Assembly: GCF_026627505.1 (NCBI RefSeq)
Contig: NZ_JAPNLK010000043.1
Location: forward strand, 1 to 64,000
Source: Streptomyces sp. H27-H5
Lineage (GTDB): Bacteria > Actinomycetota > Actinomycetes > Streptomycetales > Streptomycetaceae
DNA length: 64,000 nucleotides
Direction: 5' to 3'
Below are positions 50,501 through 57,376 of this stretch, in pieces (within the stretch, counting starts at the first letter, position 1; every line of letters starts with the position of its first letter). The notes under the pieces are model-generated. The model ran no database searches and was not told the DNA's origin. It worked only from the letters and a program-made list of their open reading frames with translations. The translations under genes were made by a program, and so were the position numbers.

Positions 50501-50855
50501 CGTGCGAGGAGACGGCCAGGATGTCGCTGCGGCCGTCCTTGTCGGGCGGGGTCCAGCCGCAGACGCGGGTGTCGGTGGAGCCCCAGTGGCTGAGCCGGCG
50601 GGCCGGGCCGCCGTCCACGGGCGCGAGGTGGATCTCGGGGTCGAGGCTGCGCCAGGTGGTGAAGGCGATGTGCCGGCCGTCGGGGGAGAACTGCGGGTGG
50701 CCGACGCGGGTGCGGTCGACGGTGATCCGCCAGGCCCGGCCGGCCGGGCCGTCGGGCGGAGCCAGGGGCGCCACCCAGAGGTCGTCCTCGGTGGCGAAAC
50801 ACAGCAGGTCGTCGTGCAGGTGCGGGAACCGGAGGTACGCGACGTCGTGACTCAC
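47568..50855 (-). CDS. Tricorn-type protease (S41 peptidase)
   Basis: A 1095-residue cytoplasmic protease that in the archaeal model cleaves oligopeptides from the proteasome. The N-terminal half (to about residue 660) is beta-propeller repeats (e.g. PQFSPDGRHIAFTTW, RDGRFLAFLSW). Then come a helical segment with GTSHAY (S749, H750), a PDZ domain (near 800) and the S41 core with the nucleophile S972 and D973 in TSSDGD. These match Thermoplasma tricorn S745, H746, S965 and D966 almost in register. GTG 50855 is the natural start; extensions to 50969 run into the promoter. The gene is divergent from a TetR gene with operator sites between. Confidence 0.92.
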   Translation of the reverse strand: MSHDVAYLRFPHLHDDLLCFATEDDLWVAPLAPPDGPAGRAWRITVDRTRVGHPQFSPDGRHIAFTTWRSLDPEIHLAPVDGGPARRLSHWGSTDTRVCGWTPPDKDGRSDILAVSSHAQPFSYYSWAYSLPTDGSPGGKLPWGPVSDIAVREEPNGERRTLLLTGKPPHEPAAWKRYRGGATGRLWLHGRRLLEDVEGHLDSPMFVAGRIAFLSDHEGIGNLYSCLPDGTDLRRHTDHAEFYARHASSDGTRVVYQCAGDLWLVDSLAPDAVPRKLEVRLGGPRAGRRSYQIPAAHHVDSLSVDATGRASAVVVRGSLYWLTHRDGPARTIADTPGVRVRLPEMLGSGGQVAYVTDAEGEDAIEIAYLPRASGDREPRRLASGRLGRVLELLSDPDGERLAVASNDGRLLLIDATEESDGEVTELIRSINGPVTDIAFSPDGCWLTWSHPGIGRSLRQIKMARIAGPGTRTVVDVTNGRFDDENPVFTRDGRFLAFLSWRGFDPVYDVHTGDLSFPLGCRPYLVPLSSATPSPFAFSPDGRPAAGGLDPVEGESGDGDGSVTVEVEGLESRVTPFPVTASKYSALYPVNGGGLVWLRWPISGALGETFANPSDTSGKPTLEHYDISKARKSELASGLDWFAVSGDGTRLVINDDGDLRAVPSTESGDGDSTVYLDLRRILHEVDPAAEWRQAYEEAGRLIRAYFWEPDMCGIDWDGVLRQYRSLVERVASPDEFADLLREVLGELGTSHAYVSPARRNEGPPHYQRAIGLLGANLVCRDGAWMIKRILPGESSDSKARSPLAGTGIREGAVLTHVDGRRVDPVAGPHPLLDAAGGTTVELTFAQDGEGRARRVAVVPLIDERPLRYQDWVSKRRSVVREISGGRCGYLHIPDMGGSGWAQFNRDLRMEMSRPALIVDVRGNAGGHISELVVEKLTRSILGWDLTRNAQPVSYASNAPRGPIVALADEATSSDGDMITAAFKLLGLGPVVGQRTWGGVVGMTGRHVLGDGTVITVPMNAAWFPEYGWSVENNGVEPDLAILRTPLDWAEGRHAVLDDAVHLALELLEQDPAAVPPGYADVPDLRRPKLPPRQAGS

Positions 50856-50922
50856 CCCCCAATGCTTTCCGCGCGGAGGAGCCCTGGCAACTCGTACAGG
50901 TGATCCATGACACTCCTCGAAG

Positions 50923-50940
50923 CGAAACGGAACGGTTTCG
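50923..50940. promoter_or_regulatory. TetR operator candidate O1
   Basis: CGAAAC-N6-GTTTCG palindrome in the 152-base region between the tricorn gene and the TetR gene. It overlaps a possible -35 element of the TetR promoter (TTTCGT 50936-50941), 17 bases before a possible -10 (TACTCT 50959-50964). Confidence 0.6.
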
Positions 50941-50974
50941 TTTCGTTCGGCGGGGAGGTACTCTCGCATGAGTA

Positions 50975-50987
50975 CGAAACCGTTTCG
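50975..50987. promoter_or_regulatory. TetR operator candidate O2
   Basis: CGAAAC-C-GTTTCG, sharing both half-sites with the palindrome at 50923-50940 but with a 1-base centre. It lies just downstream of the predicted transcription start. Together the two sites bracket the promoter, a typical autorepression layout. Confidence 0.6.
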
Positions 50988-51007
50988 TTCGGATGGGAGG
51001 ACCGGGT

Positions 51008-51598
51008 ATGCCCGAAGAGGTCGCGTCGCGGCGCAGCCGGATCACCCCCGAGCGGGAAGCCGAACTCCACGGGGCGGTCCTCGACCTCCTGCGCGAGGTC
51101 GGGTACGAGGCGCTGACCATGGACGCGGTCGCCGCCCGCACCAAGTCCAGCAAGGCCACGCTCTACCGCCAGTGGGGGAGCAAGCCCGAACTGGTGGCCA
51201 AGGCCCTGCGCTGCACCCAGCCGGTCTCCCTCCGGGAGATCGACACGGGCAGCGTGCGCGGGGACTTCGCCCTGATGGTCGAACACTCCGACGACGCGCA
51301 GATGGCCAAGGACACCGCGCTGATGCGGGGTCTGGCCCATGCCGTCCACGAGAGCCCGGAACTCCACCAGGCACTGCGCGACCTGCTCGTCGATCCCGAG
51401 ATCAACGGGCTGCAGATGATGTTGCAGCGCGCGGTGGACCGGGGCGAGATCGCCCCGGACTGTCCGGCGCTCGACTTCGTACCGCACATGCTCATCGGGG
51501 CGTTCATCGCGCTCCCGCTGATCGAGGACCGGTCGGTGGACCGGACGTTCCTCGGCCAGTTCCTGGATGCCGTGGTCTTCCCCGCCCTCGGCGTCTGA
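51008..51598 (+). CDS. TetR/AcrR-family repressor
   Basis: A 196-residue regulator. The HTH is at residues about 10-57 (LLREVGYEALTMDAVAARTKSSKATLYRQWGSK), and the C-terminal half is the TetR_C ligand domain (AHAVHESPELHQALRDLL, then PHMLIGAFIALP). ATG 51008 has GGAGG 8 bases upstream and is preferred over 50993. Located directly upstream of an MMPL exporter and divergent from the tricorn gene, it most likely represses the exporter and itself, relieved by the exported compound. Confidence 0.92.
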   Translation: MPEEVASRRSRITPEREAELHGAVLDLLREVGYEALTMDAVAARTKSSKATLYRQWGSKPELVAKALRCTQPVSLREIDTGSVRGDFALMVEHSDDAQMAKDTALMRGLAHAVHESPELHQALRDLLVDPEINGLQMMLQRAVDRGEIAPDCPALDFVPHMLIGAFIALPLIEDRSVDRTFLGQFLDAVVFPALGV

Positions 51599-51705
51599 GT
51601 CCCCACGCACGACCCTTTCCGCTGCTCCTGACACGCCGCTCTCGTCGTCGGGCCGGCTCACCACGCCCTGTCCCATCCCACGACCCGAACGGGAGAACCA
51701 CCGAC

Positions 51706-53904
51706 GTGGCCACCTTCCTCTACCGCCTCGGCAAGGGCGCCTTCCGGCGCCGGCGCCTCGTCGCCCTCGTGTGGGTGGCGCTGCTGTTCGTCGCCGGCTT
51801 CGGCGCGGCCTCGGCGTCCGCGCCCACCTCAGGCTCCTTCTCGATACCCGGCACGGAGGCCCAGAAGGCCTTCGACCTGCTGGAGCAGCGCTTCCCGGGC
51901 ATGGCCGCCGACGGCGCCACCGCCCGTATCGTCGTCAAGGCCCCGGCCGGCGCCAAGGTCACCGACCCCGGCACCAAGACCGAGGTCGAGAAGATCATCT
52001 CCGGTCTGCAGAACGGCCCCGGCGCCGAGCAGATCGCCAAGATCGACGACCCCTACCAGGTGAAGGCCGTCAGCCAGGACGGTTCCACCGCCTACGTCAG
52101 CGTCAAGTACGACGTCAGCGGCATGGAGCTGAAGGACGACGCCCGCGACGCCCTGAAGGTGTCCGGCAAGGCCGCCCAGGACGCCGGGCTCACCGTCGAG
52201 ATCGGCGGCGACGCGCTGATGGCCGCGCCCGAGACGGGCTCCGGCGAGATCATCGGCATCGCCATCGCGGCGATCGTCCTGGTCATCACCTTCGGCTCGC
52301 TGATCGCGGCCGGACTGCCGCTGCTGACCGCGCTGATCGGCGTGGGCATCGGTGTTTCCAGCATCACGGCGCTCGCCAACGTGCTGGACCTCGGCTCCAC
52401 CACCTCCACCCTCGCGATGATGATCGGCCTCGCCGTCGGCATCGACTACGCCCTCTTCATCGTCTCCCGCTACCGCGCGGAGCTCGCCGAGGGCCGGGAG
52501 CGCGACGAGGCCGCCGGCCGGGCCGCCGGAACCGCCGGCTCCGCCGTCGTCTTCGCCGGTCTGACCGTGGTCATCGCCCTGGTGGGCCTGGCCGTCGTCA
52601 ACATCCCGATGCTGACCAAGATGGGCGTCGCGGCCGCCGGCACGGTGGTCATCGCGGTCCTCGTGGCCCTGACCCTGGTCCCGGCCATCCTGGGCTTCGC
52701 CGGCAAGAAGGTCCTGCCGGCCGGCGCCAAGAGCAAGCTGTTCGGCAAGGGCAGGCCGAAGGCCGAGGGCGCCGAGCCCAAGGCCAACGGCGGCACCCGC
52801 TGGGCCCGCTTCGTCCTGCGCCGCCCGATCATGGTGCTGCTGGTCGGTGTGATCGGCCTCGGCGTGGTCGCCATCCCGGCGAGCAAGCTGGAGATGGGCC
52901 TGCCGGACGACGGCGCCCAGCCGGTCTCCACCACCCAGCGCAAGGCCTACGACCTGCTGTCCGACGGCTTCGGCCCCGGCTTCAACGGCCCGCTGATGAT
53001 CGTCGTCGACGGCGACAAGGCGCTCGCCGACTCCACGGCCGACCGGATCAAGGGTCTGGAAGGCGTCGTGGCGGTCACCCCGCCGATGCTGAACAAGGAC
53101 GGCGACGCGGCGATCATCAACGTGATCCCGAAGGACCGGCCCTCCTCGGTCGAGACCGAGAACCTGGTCCACGAGATCCGCGACGGCAGCGGGGACGACG
53201 TCCTCGTCACCGGCGCCACCGCGATGAACATCGACTTCTCGCAGAAGATGAACGACGCGCTGCTGCCCTACCTGGCGCTCGTGGTCGGTCTCGCCTTCCT
53301 GCTCCTGATGCTGGTGTTCCGCTCGATCCTGGTCCCGCTCAAGGCGGCCCTCGGCTTCCTGCTGTCGGTCGTCGCGGCCCTCGGCGCGGTCGTCGCGGTC
53401 TTCCAGTGGGGCTGGCTCGGCTCGCTCTTCGGGGTGGAGCAGACCGGTCCGATCATGTCGATGATGCCGATCTTCATGGTGGGCGTGGTCTTCGGCCTGG
53501 CCATGGACTACGAGGTCTTCCTGGTCACCCGCATGCGGGAGGCGTACGTCCACGGCGAGCGCCCGGGCCAGGCCGTCGTGACCGGCTTCCAGTACAGCGC
53601 GCGCGTGGTCGTGGCCGCCGCCGTCATCATGATCGCCGTGTTCGCGGGCTTCATCGGAGCCAGCGAACAGATGGTCAAGATGATCGGCTTCGGTCTGGCC
53701 GTCGCCGTCTTCTTCGACGCCTTCGTGGTCCGCATGGCCATCGTCCCGGCGGTACTGGCGCTGCTCGGCCACAAGGCCTGGTGGCTGCCGAAGTGGCTCG
53801 ACCGGCTCCTGCCGAACGTGGACGTGGAGGGCGAGAGCCTGCGCAAGCACCTCGGCGACTCCTCCGAGGGCCCGGACAAGGACCGCGAACTGGTCAACGC
53901 CTGA
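51706..53904 (+). CDS. MMPL-family (RND) exporter
   Basis: A 732-residue RND-superfamily transporter that uses the proton gradient to export lipids or drugs. It has 12 membrane helices in two halves, each with a periplasmic loop. The MMPL proton-relay motif appears as GLAVGIDYALFIVSRYR (TM4, about residue 245) and GLAMDYEVFLVTRMRE in the second half (about residue 600), where Asp-Tyr pairs carry protons. GTG 51706 has GGGAGA 9 bases upstream. It follows the TetR gene by 107 bases and is its likely target. The substrate is unknown. Confidence 0.94.
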   Translation: MATFLYRLGKGAFRRRRLVALVWVALLFVAGFGAASASAPTSGSFSIPGTEAQKAFDLLEQRFPGMAADGATARIVVKAPAGAKVTDPGTKTEVEKIISGLQNGPGAEQIAKIDDPYQVKAVSQDGSTAYVSVKYDVSGMELKDDARDALKVSGKAAQDAGLTVEIGGDALMAAPETGSGEIIGIAIAAIVLVITFGSLIAAGLPLLTALIGVGIGVSSITALANVLDLGSTTSTLAMMIGLAVGIDYALFIVSRYRAELAEGRERDEAAGRAAGTAGSAVVFAGLTVVIALVGLAVVNIPMLTKMGVAAAGTVVIAVLVALTLVPAILGFAGKKVLPAGAKSKLFGKGRPKAEGAEPKANGGTRWARFVLRRPIMVLLVGVIGLGVVAIPASKLEMGLPDDGAQPVSTTQRKAYDLLSDGFGPGFNGPLMIVVDGDKALADSTADRIKGLEGVVAVTPPMLNKDGDAAIINVIPKDRPSSVETENLVHEIRDGSGDDVLVTGATAMNIDFSQKMNDALLPYLALVVGLAFLLLMLVFRSILVPLKAALGFLLSVVAALGAVVAVFQWGWLGSLFGVEQTGPIMSMMPIFMVGVVFGLAMDYEVFLVTRMREAYVHGERPGQAVVTGFQYSARVVVAAAVIMIAVFAGFIGASEQMVKMIGFGLAVAVFFDAFVVRMAIVPAVLALLGHKAWWLPKWLDRLLPNVDVEGESLRKHLGDSSEGPDKDRELVNA

Positions 53905-53932
53905 CCGTCGGCGCCTGACCGTCATCGCAGCA

Positions 53933-53976
53933 GAGGCCGGCCCCGCACCCGAAGCACCGGGTGCGGGGCCGGCCTC
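53933..53976. terminator. Perfect 18-bp hairpin, bidirectional terminator
   Basis: Positions 53933-53950 pair without mismatch with 53959-53976, loop of 8 bases. It separates the plus-strand MMPL gene from the convergent SsgE-like gene. GC content is very high and there is only a weak T-tract. Confidence 0.85.
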
Positions 53977-54016
53977 GTTCGCGCCCGCCGGTCGGGCGGG
54001 TGCGGTGGCATTGGGC

Positions 54017-54430
54017 CTAACGGGTGGCCGGCTCGACGGCGGGCGCCGCGGCGGGGGCGTACGTACGGCGCAGGAAGCGGCGCAGCGCCGAGAGGTCGAA
54101 CTGCACCACGGCGACGCCCTCGGGGGAGTGGAACTCGACGACGGCCTGTACCCGGCCGCACGGCCAGACCCGCACGTCACCGGTCCCGGTGGGGGCGGTC
54201 AGGCCCGCCTCCAGGAGGGCGCGGGGGAAGACCCACTCGTTGTCCGTGCCCTCGGGGGACAGGTCGGCCGGGAAGACGATCCGTACGGCCAGCGGCTCGG
54301 CGGAGGTGAACCGCAGGAGGACCGGAATCGCCCGGTAGAGCGGATCGTCCGTGATCACACGGGCGCGTACGCGCTCCTCCACGGCGGTGGTCACCTCGGT
54401 CATGTGGGGGTCATCGGCGGTCGCTGACAT
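54017..54430 (-). CDS. ssgE: SsgA-like sporulation/cell-division protein (SsgE-like)
   Basis: A 137-residue SALP-family protein. VPVLLRF-type sequence (IPVLLRFTSAEPLAVRIVF), EWVFPRALLEAGL and TGTGDVRVWP (residues 76-85) are SALP hallmarks. SALPs control septum placement, wall remodelling and spore separation in mycelial actinomycetes; SsgE has been linked to spore detachment. ATG 54430 has AGGAG about 9 bases upstream. The assignment to SsgE rests on remembered synteny with the metal transporter operon and the PBP gene; by sequence alone it is a SALP. Divergent from cbiM. Confidence 0.85.
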   Translation of the reverse strand: MSATADDPHMTEVTTAVEERVRARVITDDPLYRAIPVLLRFTSAEPLAVRIVFPADLSPEGTDNEWVFPRALLEAGLTAPTGTGDVRVWPCGRVQAVVEFHSPEGVAVVQFDLSALRRFLRRTYAPAAAPAVEPATR

Positions 54431-54500
54431 CGACACCGCTCCTACAAATCGGAACATATGCGTCTGTATTGTCCCCAGCCTCGCACATTCCCACGAATCC

Positions 54501-54523
54501 GCGCGCCGCTATTTGGGGCGCGC
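54501..54523. promoter_or_regulatory. GCGCGCC hairpin near the ssgE promoter
   Basis: GCGCGCC (54501-54507) and GGCGCGC (54517-54523) with a 9-base AT-containing loop, 7 bases before the Nur-box-like site. It could insulate the divergent promoters. Confidence 0.35.
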
Positions 54524-54529
54524 ACGCTC

Positions 54530-54546
54530 TTGCCAACGGTTTGCAA
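54530..54546. promoter_or_regulatory. Nur box (nickel-responsive regulator site)
   Basis: TTGCCA-N5-TTGCAA matches the published Streptomyces Nur box tTGCaa-N5-ttGCAA at 11 of 12 positions. It lies 122 bases upstream of the transporter start. Its left half TTGCCA also fits a -35 box, with CTATTCT-like bases 17-19 further on as -10, so bound Nur would block the promoter when nickel is plentiful. Confidence 0.7.
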
Positions 54547-54667
54547 GTGGGCACTATTCTTGAACGGTTAAAGATTTTGTCAGCGCAACACCGGCCCGAA
54601 CCCCCACGCGCCCCACTGCCACGAGCCTTACCGCCGTGAGCCTTACCGCAGGAAGCGGAGCAGACAC

Positions 54668-55723
54668 ATGCATGTCCCCGACGGCTTCATCGACGCCCCC
54701 GTCTCCATAGCCGCGGGCGTCGCCGCCGCGGGTGCGGTGGCGGTCAGCCTCCGCGGTGCCCGCCGCGAGCTCGACGAGCGCACCGCCCCGCTCGCCGGCC
54801 TGGTCGCCGCCTTCATCTTCGCCGTGCAGATGCTCAACTTCCCGGTCGCCGCCGGCACCAGCGGCCACCTGCTGGGAGGGGCCCTCGCCGCGATCCTCGT
54901 CGGCCCCTACACGGGCGTCCTCTGCGTGTCCGTGGTCCTGCTCATGCAGGGCATCCTCTTCGCCGACGGCGGACTGACGGCCCTCGGCGTCAACATCACC
55001 GTCATGGGCGTCGTCACCGTGGTCATCGCCTACGCGATCTTCCGTGGCCTGGTCAAGGTGCTGCCGACCGGCCGGGCCTCGATCACCACCGCCGCCTTCG
55101 CCGGGGCCCTGCTCTCGGTGCCCGGCGCGGCCGCCGCCTTCACCGCGATCTACGCCGTCGGAGGGACGACCGACATCCCGGTGGCCAAGGTGTTCACCGC
55201 CATGGTCGGAGTCCACGTCCTCATCGGCATCGGCGAGGCCGTCATCACGGCCGCGACCGTGGGCGCCGTCCTGGCCGTCCGGCCCGACCTCGTCCACGGC
55301 GCGCGCGGACTGGCCACGCCGCTGAAGCTGCGCGTCGACGGCGAACTCGTCGACGCCCCCACCGCCGCCCCCGTGCCCGTCGCCGCCGCCCGCTCCACCA
55401 AGCCCGTGTGGATCACCGGCCTGGTCACCGCCCTCGTGCTGGCCGGTGTCGTCTCCTACTACGCCTCCGCCAGCCCCGACGGGCTGGAGAAGGTCGCCGC
55501 CGACAAGGGCATCGACGCCCACGTCGAGGAACACGCCTCCGCGAACTCCCCCGTCGCCGACTACAGCGTCAAGGGCGTCGGCGACGCCCGGCTGTCCGGC
55601 GGCCTCGCCGGGATCATCGGCGTCGGCGTGACCGTCGTCGTCGGCACCGGCATCTTCTGGGTCGTCCGCCGCCGCCGCGCCGAGGACCTGACCGCCACCT
55701 CCACCTCCGTGCCCACCGCCTGA
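54668..55723 (+). CDS. cbiM: ECF metal transporter S-component CbiM/NikM fused to a CbiN/NikN-like PDGLE domain
   Basis: A 351-residue membrane protein that binds Ni2+ or Co2+. The N-terminal MHVPDGF supplies the metal-binding amino terminus and His2. About six helices follow with the LNFPVAAGTSGHLLGGALAAILVGP core (residues 57-81). After a linker, residues about 230-340 hold two more helices and the PDGLE motif at S269-E274, normally a separate CbiN/NikN protein. It forms the operon with the T component 1 base downstream and the ATPase. A Nur box upstream suggests nickel as substrate. ATG 54668 has AGGAAGCGGAG upstream. Confidence 0.92.
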   Translation: MHVPDGFIDAPVSIAAGVAAAGAVAVSLRGARRELDERTAPLAGLVAAFIFAVQMLNFPVAAGTSGHLLGGALAAILVGPYTGVLCVSVVLLMQGILFADGGLTALGVNITVMGVVTVVIAYAIFRGLVKVLPTGRASITTAAFAGALLSVPGAAAAFTAIYAVGGTTDIPVAKVFTAMVGVHVLIGIGEAVITAATVGAVLAVRPDLVHGARGLATPLKLRVDGELVDAPTAAPVPVAAARSTKPVWITGLVTALVLAGVVSYYASASPDGLEKVAADKGIDAHVEEHASANSPVADYSVKGVGDARLSGGLAGIIGVGVTVVVGTGIFWVVRRRRAEDLTATSTSVPTA

Positions 55724-55724
55724 C

Positions 55725-56486
55725 ATGGGGGCCGGCCACACCCACAAGCTCTACCGGCACGGGCACTCGCCGATCCACGCCCTGCCGCCGCACTGCAAGC
55801 TCGCCGCGACCTTCGCGTTCGTGCTGGTGGTCGTGTCCACACCGCGGGAGGCGATGTGGGCCTTCGGCCTGTACGCCCTCCTGCTCGCGGCGGTCACGGC
55901 CGTCGCCCGGATCCCGGCCGCCTTCGTGCTGCGCCGGCTGCTGATCGAGGTGCCGTTCGTCGCCTTCGCCGTGCTCATGCCCTTCGTGGCGGAGGGCGAG
56001 CGGGTCGAGGTGCTCGGCATGTCGCTGAGCGTCTCCGGCCTGTGGGGCGCCTGGAACGTGCTCGCCAAGGGCACCCTCGGCGTGGCCGCCTCCGTCCTGC
56101 TCGCCTCGACGACCGAACTGCGGGCGCTCCTCCTCGGCCTCCAGCGGCTGAAACTGCCGCCGCTGCTGGTCCAGATCGCCTCCTTCATGATCCGGTACGG
56201 CGACGTGATCGGCGGCGAACTCCGCCGGATGTCGATCGCCCGCCGCTCGCGCGGGTTCGAGGCGCGCGGGATCCGGCACTGGGGGGTGCTGGCCAAGACG
56301 GCCGGCGCGCTCTTCATCCGGTCCTACGAACGCGGCGAGCGGGTCTACCTCGCGATGGTCAGCCGCGGCTACTCCGGCTCCATGCCGGTGATCGACGACG
56401 TCGCGGCCACGCGCGCCCAGTGGGCGTACGCGGCCGTGCTCCCGCTGGCGGCGCTCGCCGTCTGTCTGATGGGGTGGACGCTGTGA
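55725..56486 (+). CDS. cbiQ: ECF transporter T component CbiQ/NikQ
   Basis: A 253-residue transmembrane scaffold that joins the substrate-binding CbiM to the ATPase. Four to five hydrophobic segments precede the cytoplasmic coupling region with RRMSIARRSRGFEARG and YERGERVYLAMVSRGYSG, which carry the A-R-G/S-R-G coupling motifs of T components. The start ATG lies 1 base after the preceding stop. CPHCKLAATFAFVLV near the N-terminus is usual. Confidence 0.93.
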   Translation: MGAGHTHKLYRHGHSPIHALPPHCKLAATFAFVLVVVSTPREAMWAFGLYALLLAAVTAVARIPAAFVLRRLLIEVPFVAFAVLMPFVAEGERVEVLGMSLSVSGLWGAWNVLAKGTLGVAASVLLASTTELRALLLGLQRLKLPPLLVQIASFMIRYGDVIGGELRRMSIARRSRGFEARGIRHWGVLAKTAGALFIRSYERGERVYLAMVSRGYSGSMPVIDDVAATRAQWAYAAVLPLAALAVCLMGWTL

Positions 56487-56539
56487 ACGTGCCGGGCGGG
56501 ATGGACACCGTGAACGTGATGGGATGGACGCCGTGAACG
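56468..56539 (+). repeat. Three imperfect copies of the T-component/ATPase junction sequence
   Basis: GATGGGGTGGACGCTGTGAACG (56468-56489), a second copy at 56496-56515 and a third at 56518-56539 share TGGACxCxGTGAACG. The first contains the CbiQ stop, the third the ATPase start. Each copy offers a GTG start with a GGATGG-like ribosome site. Confidence 0.7.
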
Positions 56540-57348
56540 CCCCCTCGACCCCCACACCGCCCTCGCTGGACGTCTCCGGCCTCGCCTACGCCTACCCGGA
56601 CGGACACCAGGCCCTCTTCGGCGTGAACCTGACCGTCGGGCCGGGGGAACGCGTCGCCCTGCTCGGCCCCAACGGCGCGGGCAAGACCACGCTCGTCCTG
56701 CACCTCAACGGCATCCTCGGCGGCGGGGTCGGCACCGTGACGGTGGCCGGTCTGCCGGTGGAGAAGCGGAACTTCGCCGAGATCCGCCGCCGGGTCGGCA
56801 TCGTCTTCCAGGACCCCGACGACCAGCTGTTCATGCCCACCGTCCGCGAGGACGTGGCCTTCGGCCCGGCGGCCGCCGGCATGCGGGGCGCGGAGCTGGA
56901 GCAGCGGGTCCGGGAGGCGCTGGAGCAGGTCGGCATGGCCGCCTTCGCGGACCGGCCGCCGCACCACCTGTCCTTCGGCCAACGCCGCCGGGTGGCGGTG
57001 GCGACCGTGCTCGCGATGCGGCCCGAGATCCTGGTCCTCGACGAGCCCTCCTCCAACCTCGACCCCGCCTCGCGGCGCGAGCTGGCCGACATCCTGCGCT
57101 CGCTGGACGTGACGGTGCTCATGGTCACGCACGACCTGCCGTACGCGCTGGAACTGTGCCCGCGCGCGGTGATCCTCAGCGACGGGGTCATCACCGCCGA
57201 CGGGCGGACGCAGGACCTGCTGTGCGACGAGGAGCTGATGGGCGCCCACCGGCTGGAACTCCCCTTCGGCTTCGACCCGCGCTCGGTGACACCGCCCGCG
57301 CCGACGACCGCCGCGCCGGGCACCGGGACCCCGGCCCCGGCGGCATAA
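56524..57348 (+). CDS. cbiO: ECF transporter ATPase CbiO/NikO
   Basis: A 274-residue ABC ATPase that powers uptake. Walker A is LGPNGAGKTTL (about residue 45), the Q-loop VFQDPDDQLFM, the signature LSFGQRRRVAVA, and Walker B VLDEPSSNLDP, then VTHDLPYALE with the switch His. Either ATG 56524 or GTG 56533 may be used. It is last in the operon. A single ATPase gene means it acts as a homodimer. The tail beyond 255 is Pro/Ala-rich. Confidence 0.94.
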   Translation: MDAVNAPSTPTPPSLDVSGLAYAYPDGHQALFGVNLTVGPGERVALLGPNGAGKTTLVLHLNGILGGGVGTVTVAGLPVEKRNFAEIRRRVGIVFQDPDDQLFMPTVREDVAFGPAAAGMRGAELEQRVREALEQVGMAAFADRPPHHLSFGQRRRVAVATVLAMRPEILVLDEPSSNLDPASRRELADILRSLDVTVLMVTHDLPYALELCPRAVILSDGVITADGRTQDLLCDEELMGAHRLELPFGFDPRSVTPPAPTTAAPGTGTPAPAA

Positions 57349-57376
57349 GAGCCCCCGGCCGGTTGTTGGAACCGTC

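Noticed and set aside
54458..54667. Cobalamin riboswitch before cbiM
   Set aside because: No B12 box (GCCACTG in correct setting) nor the expected helix-rich leader; a Nur box explains the region better.
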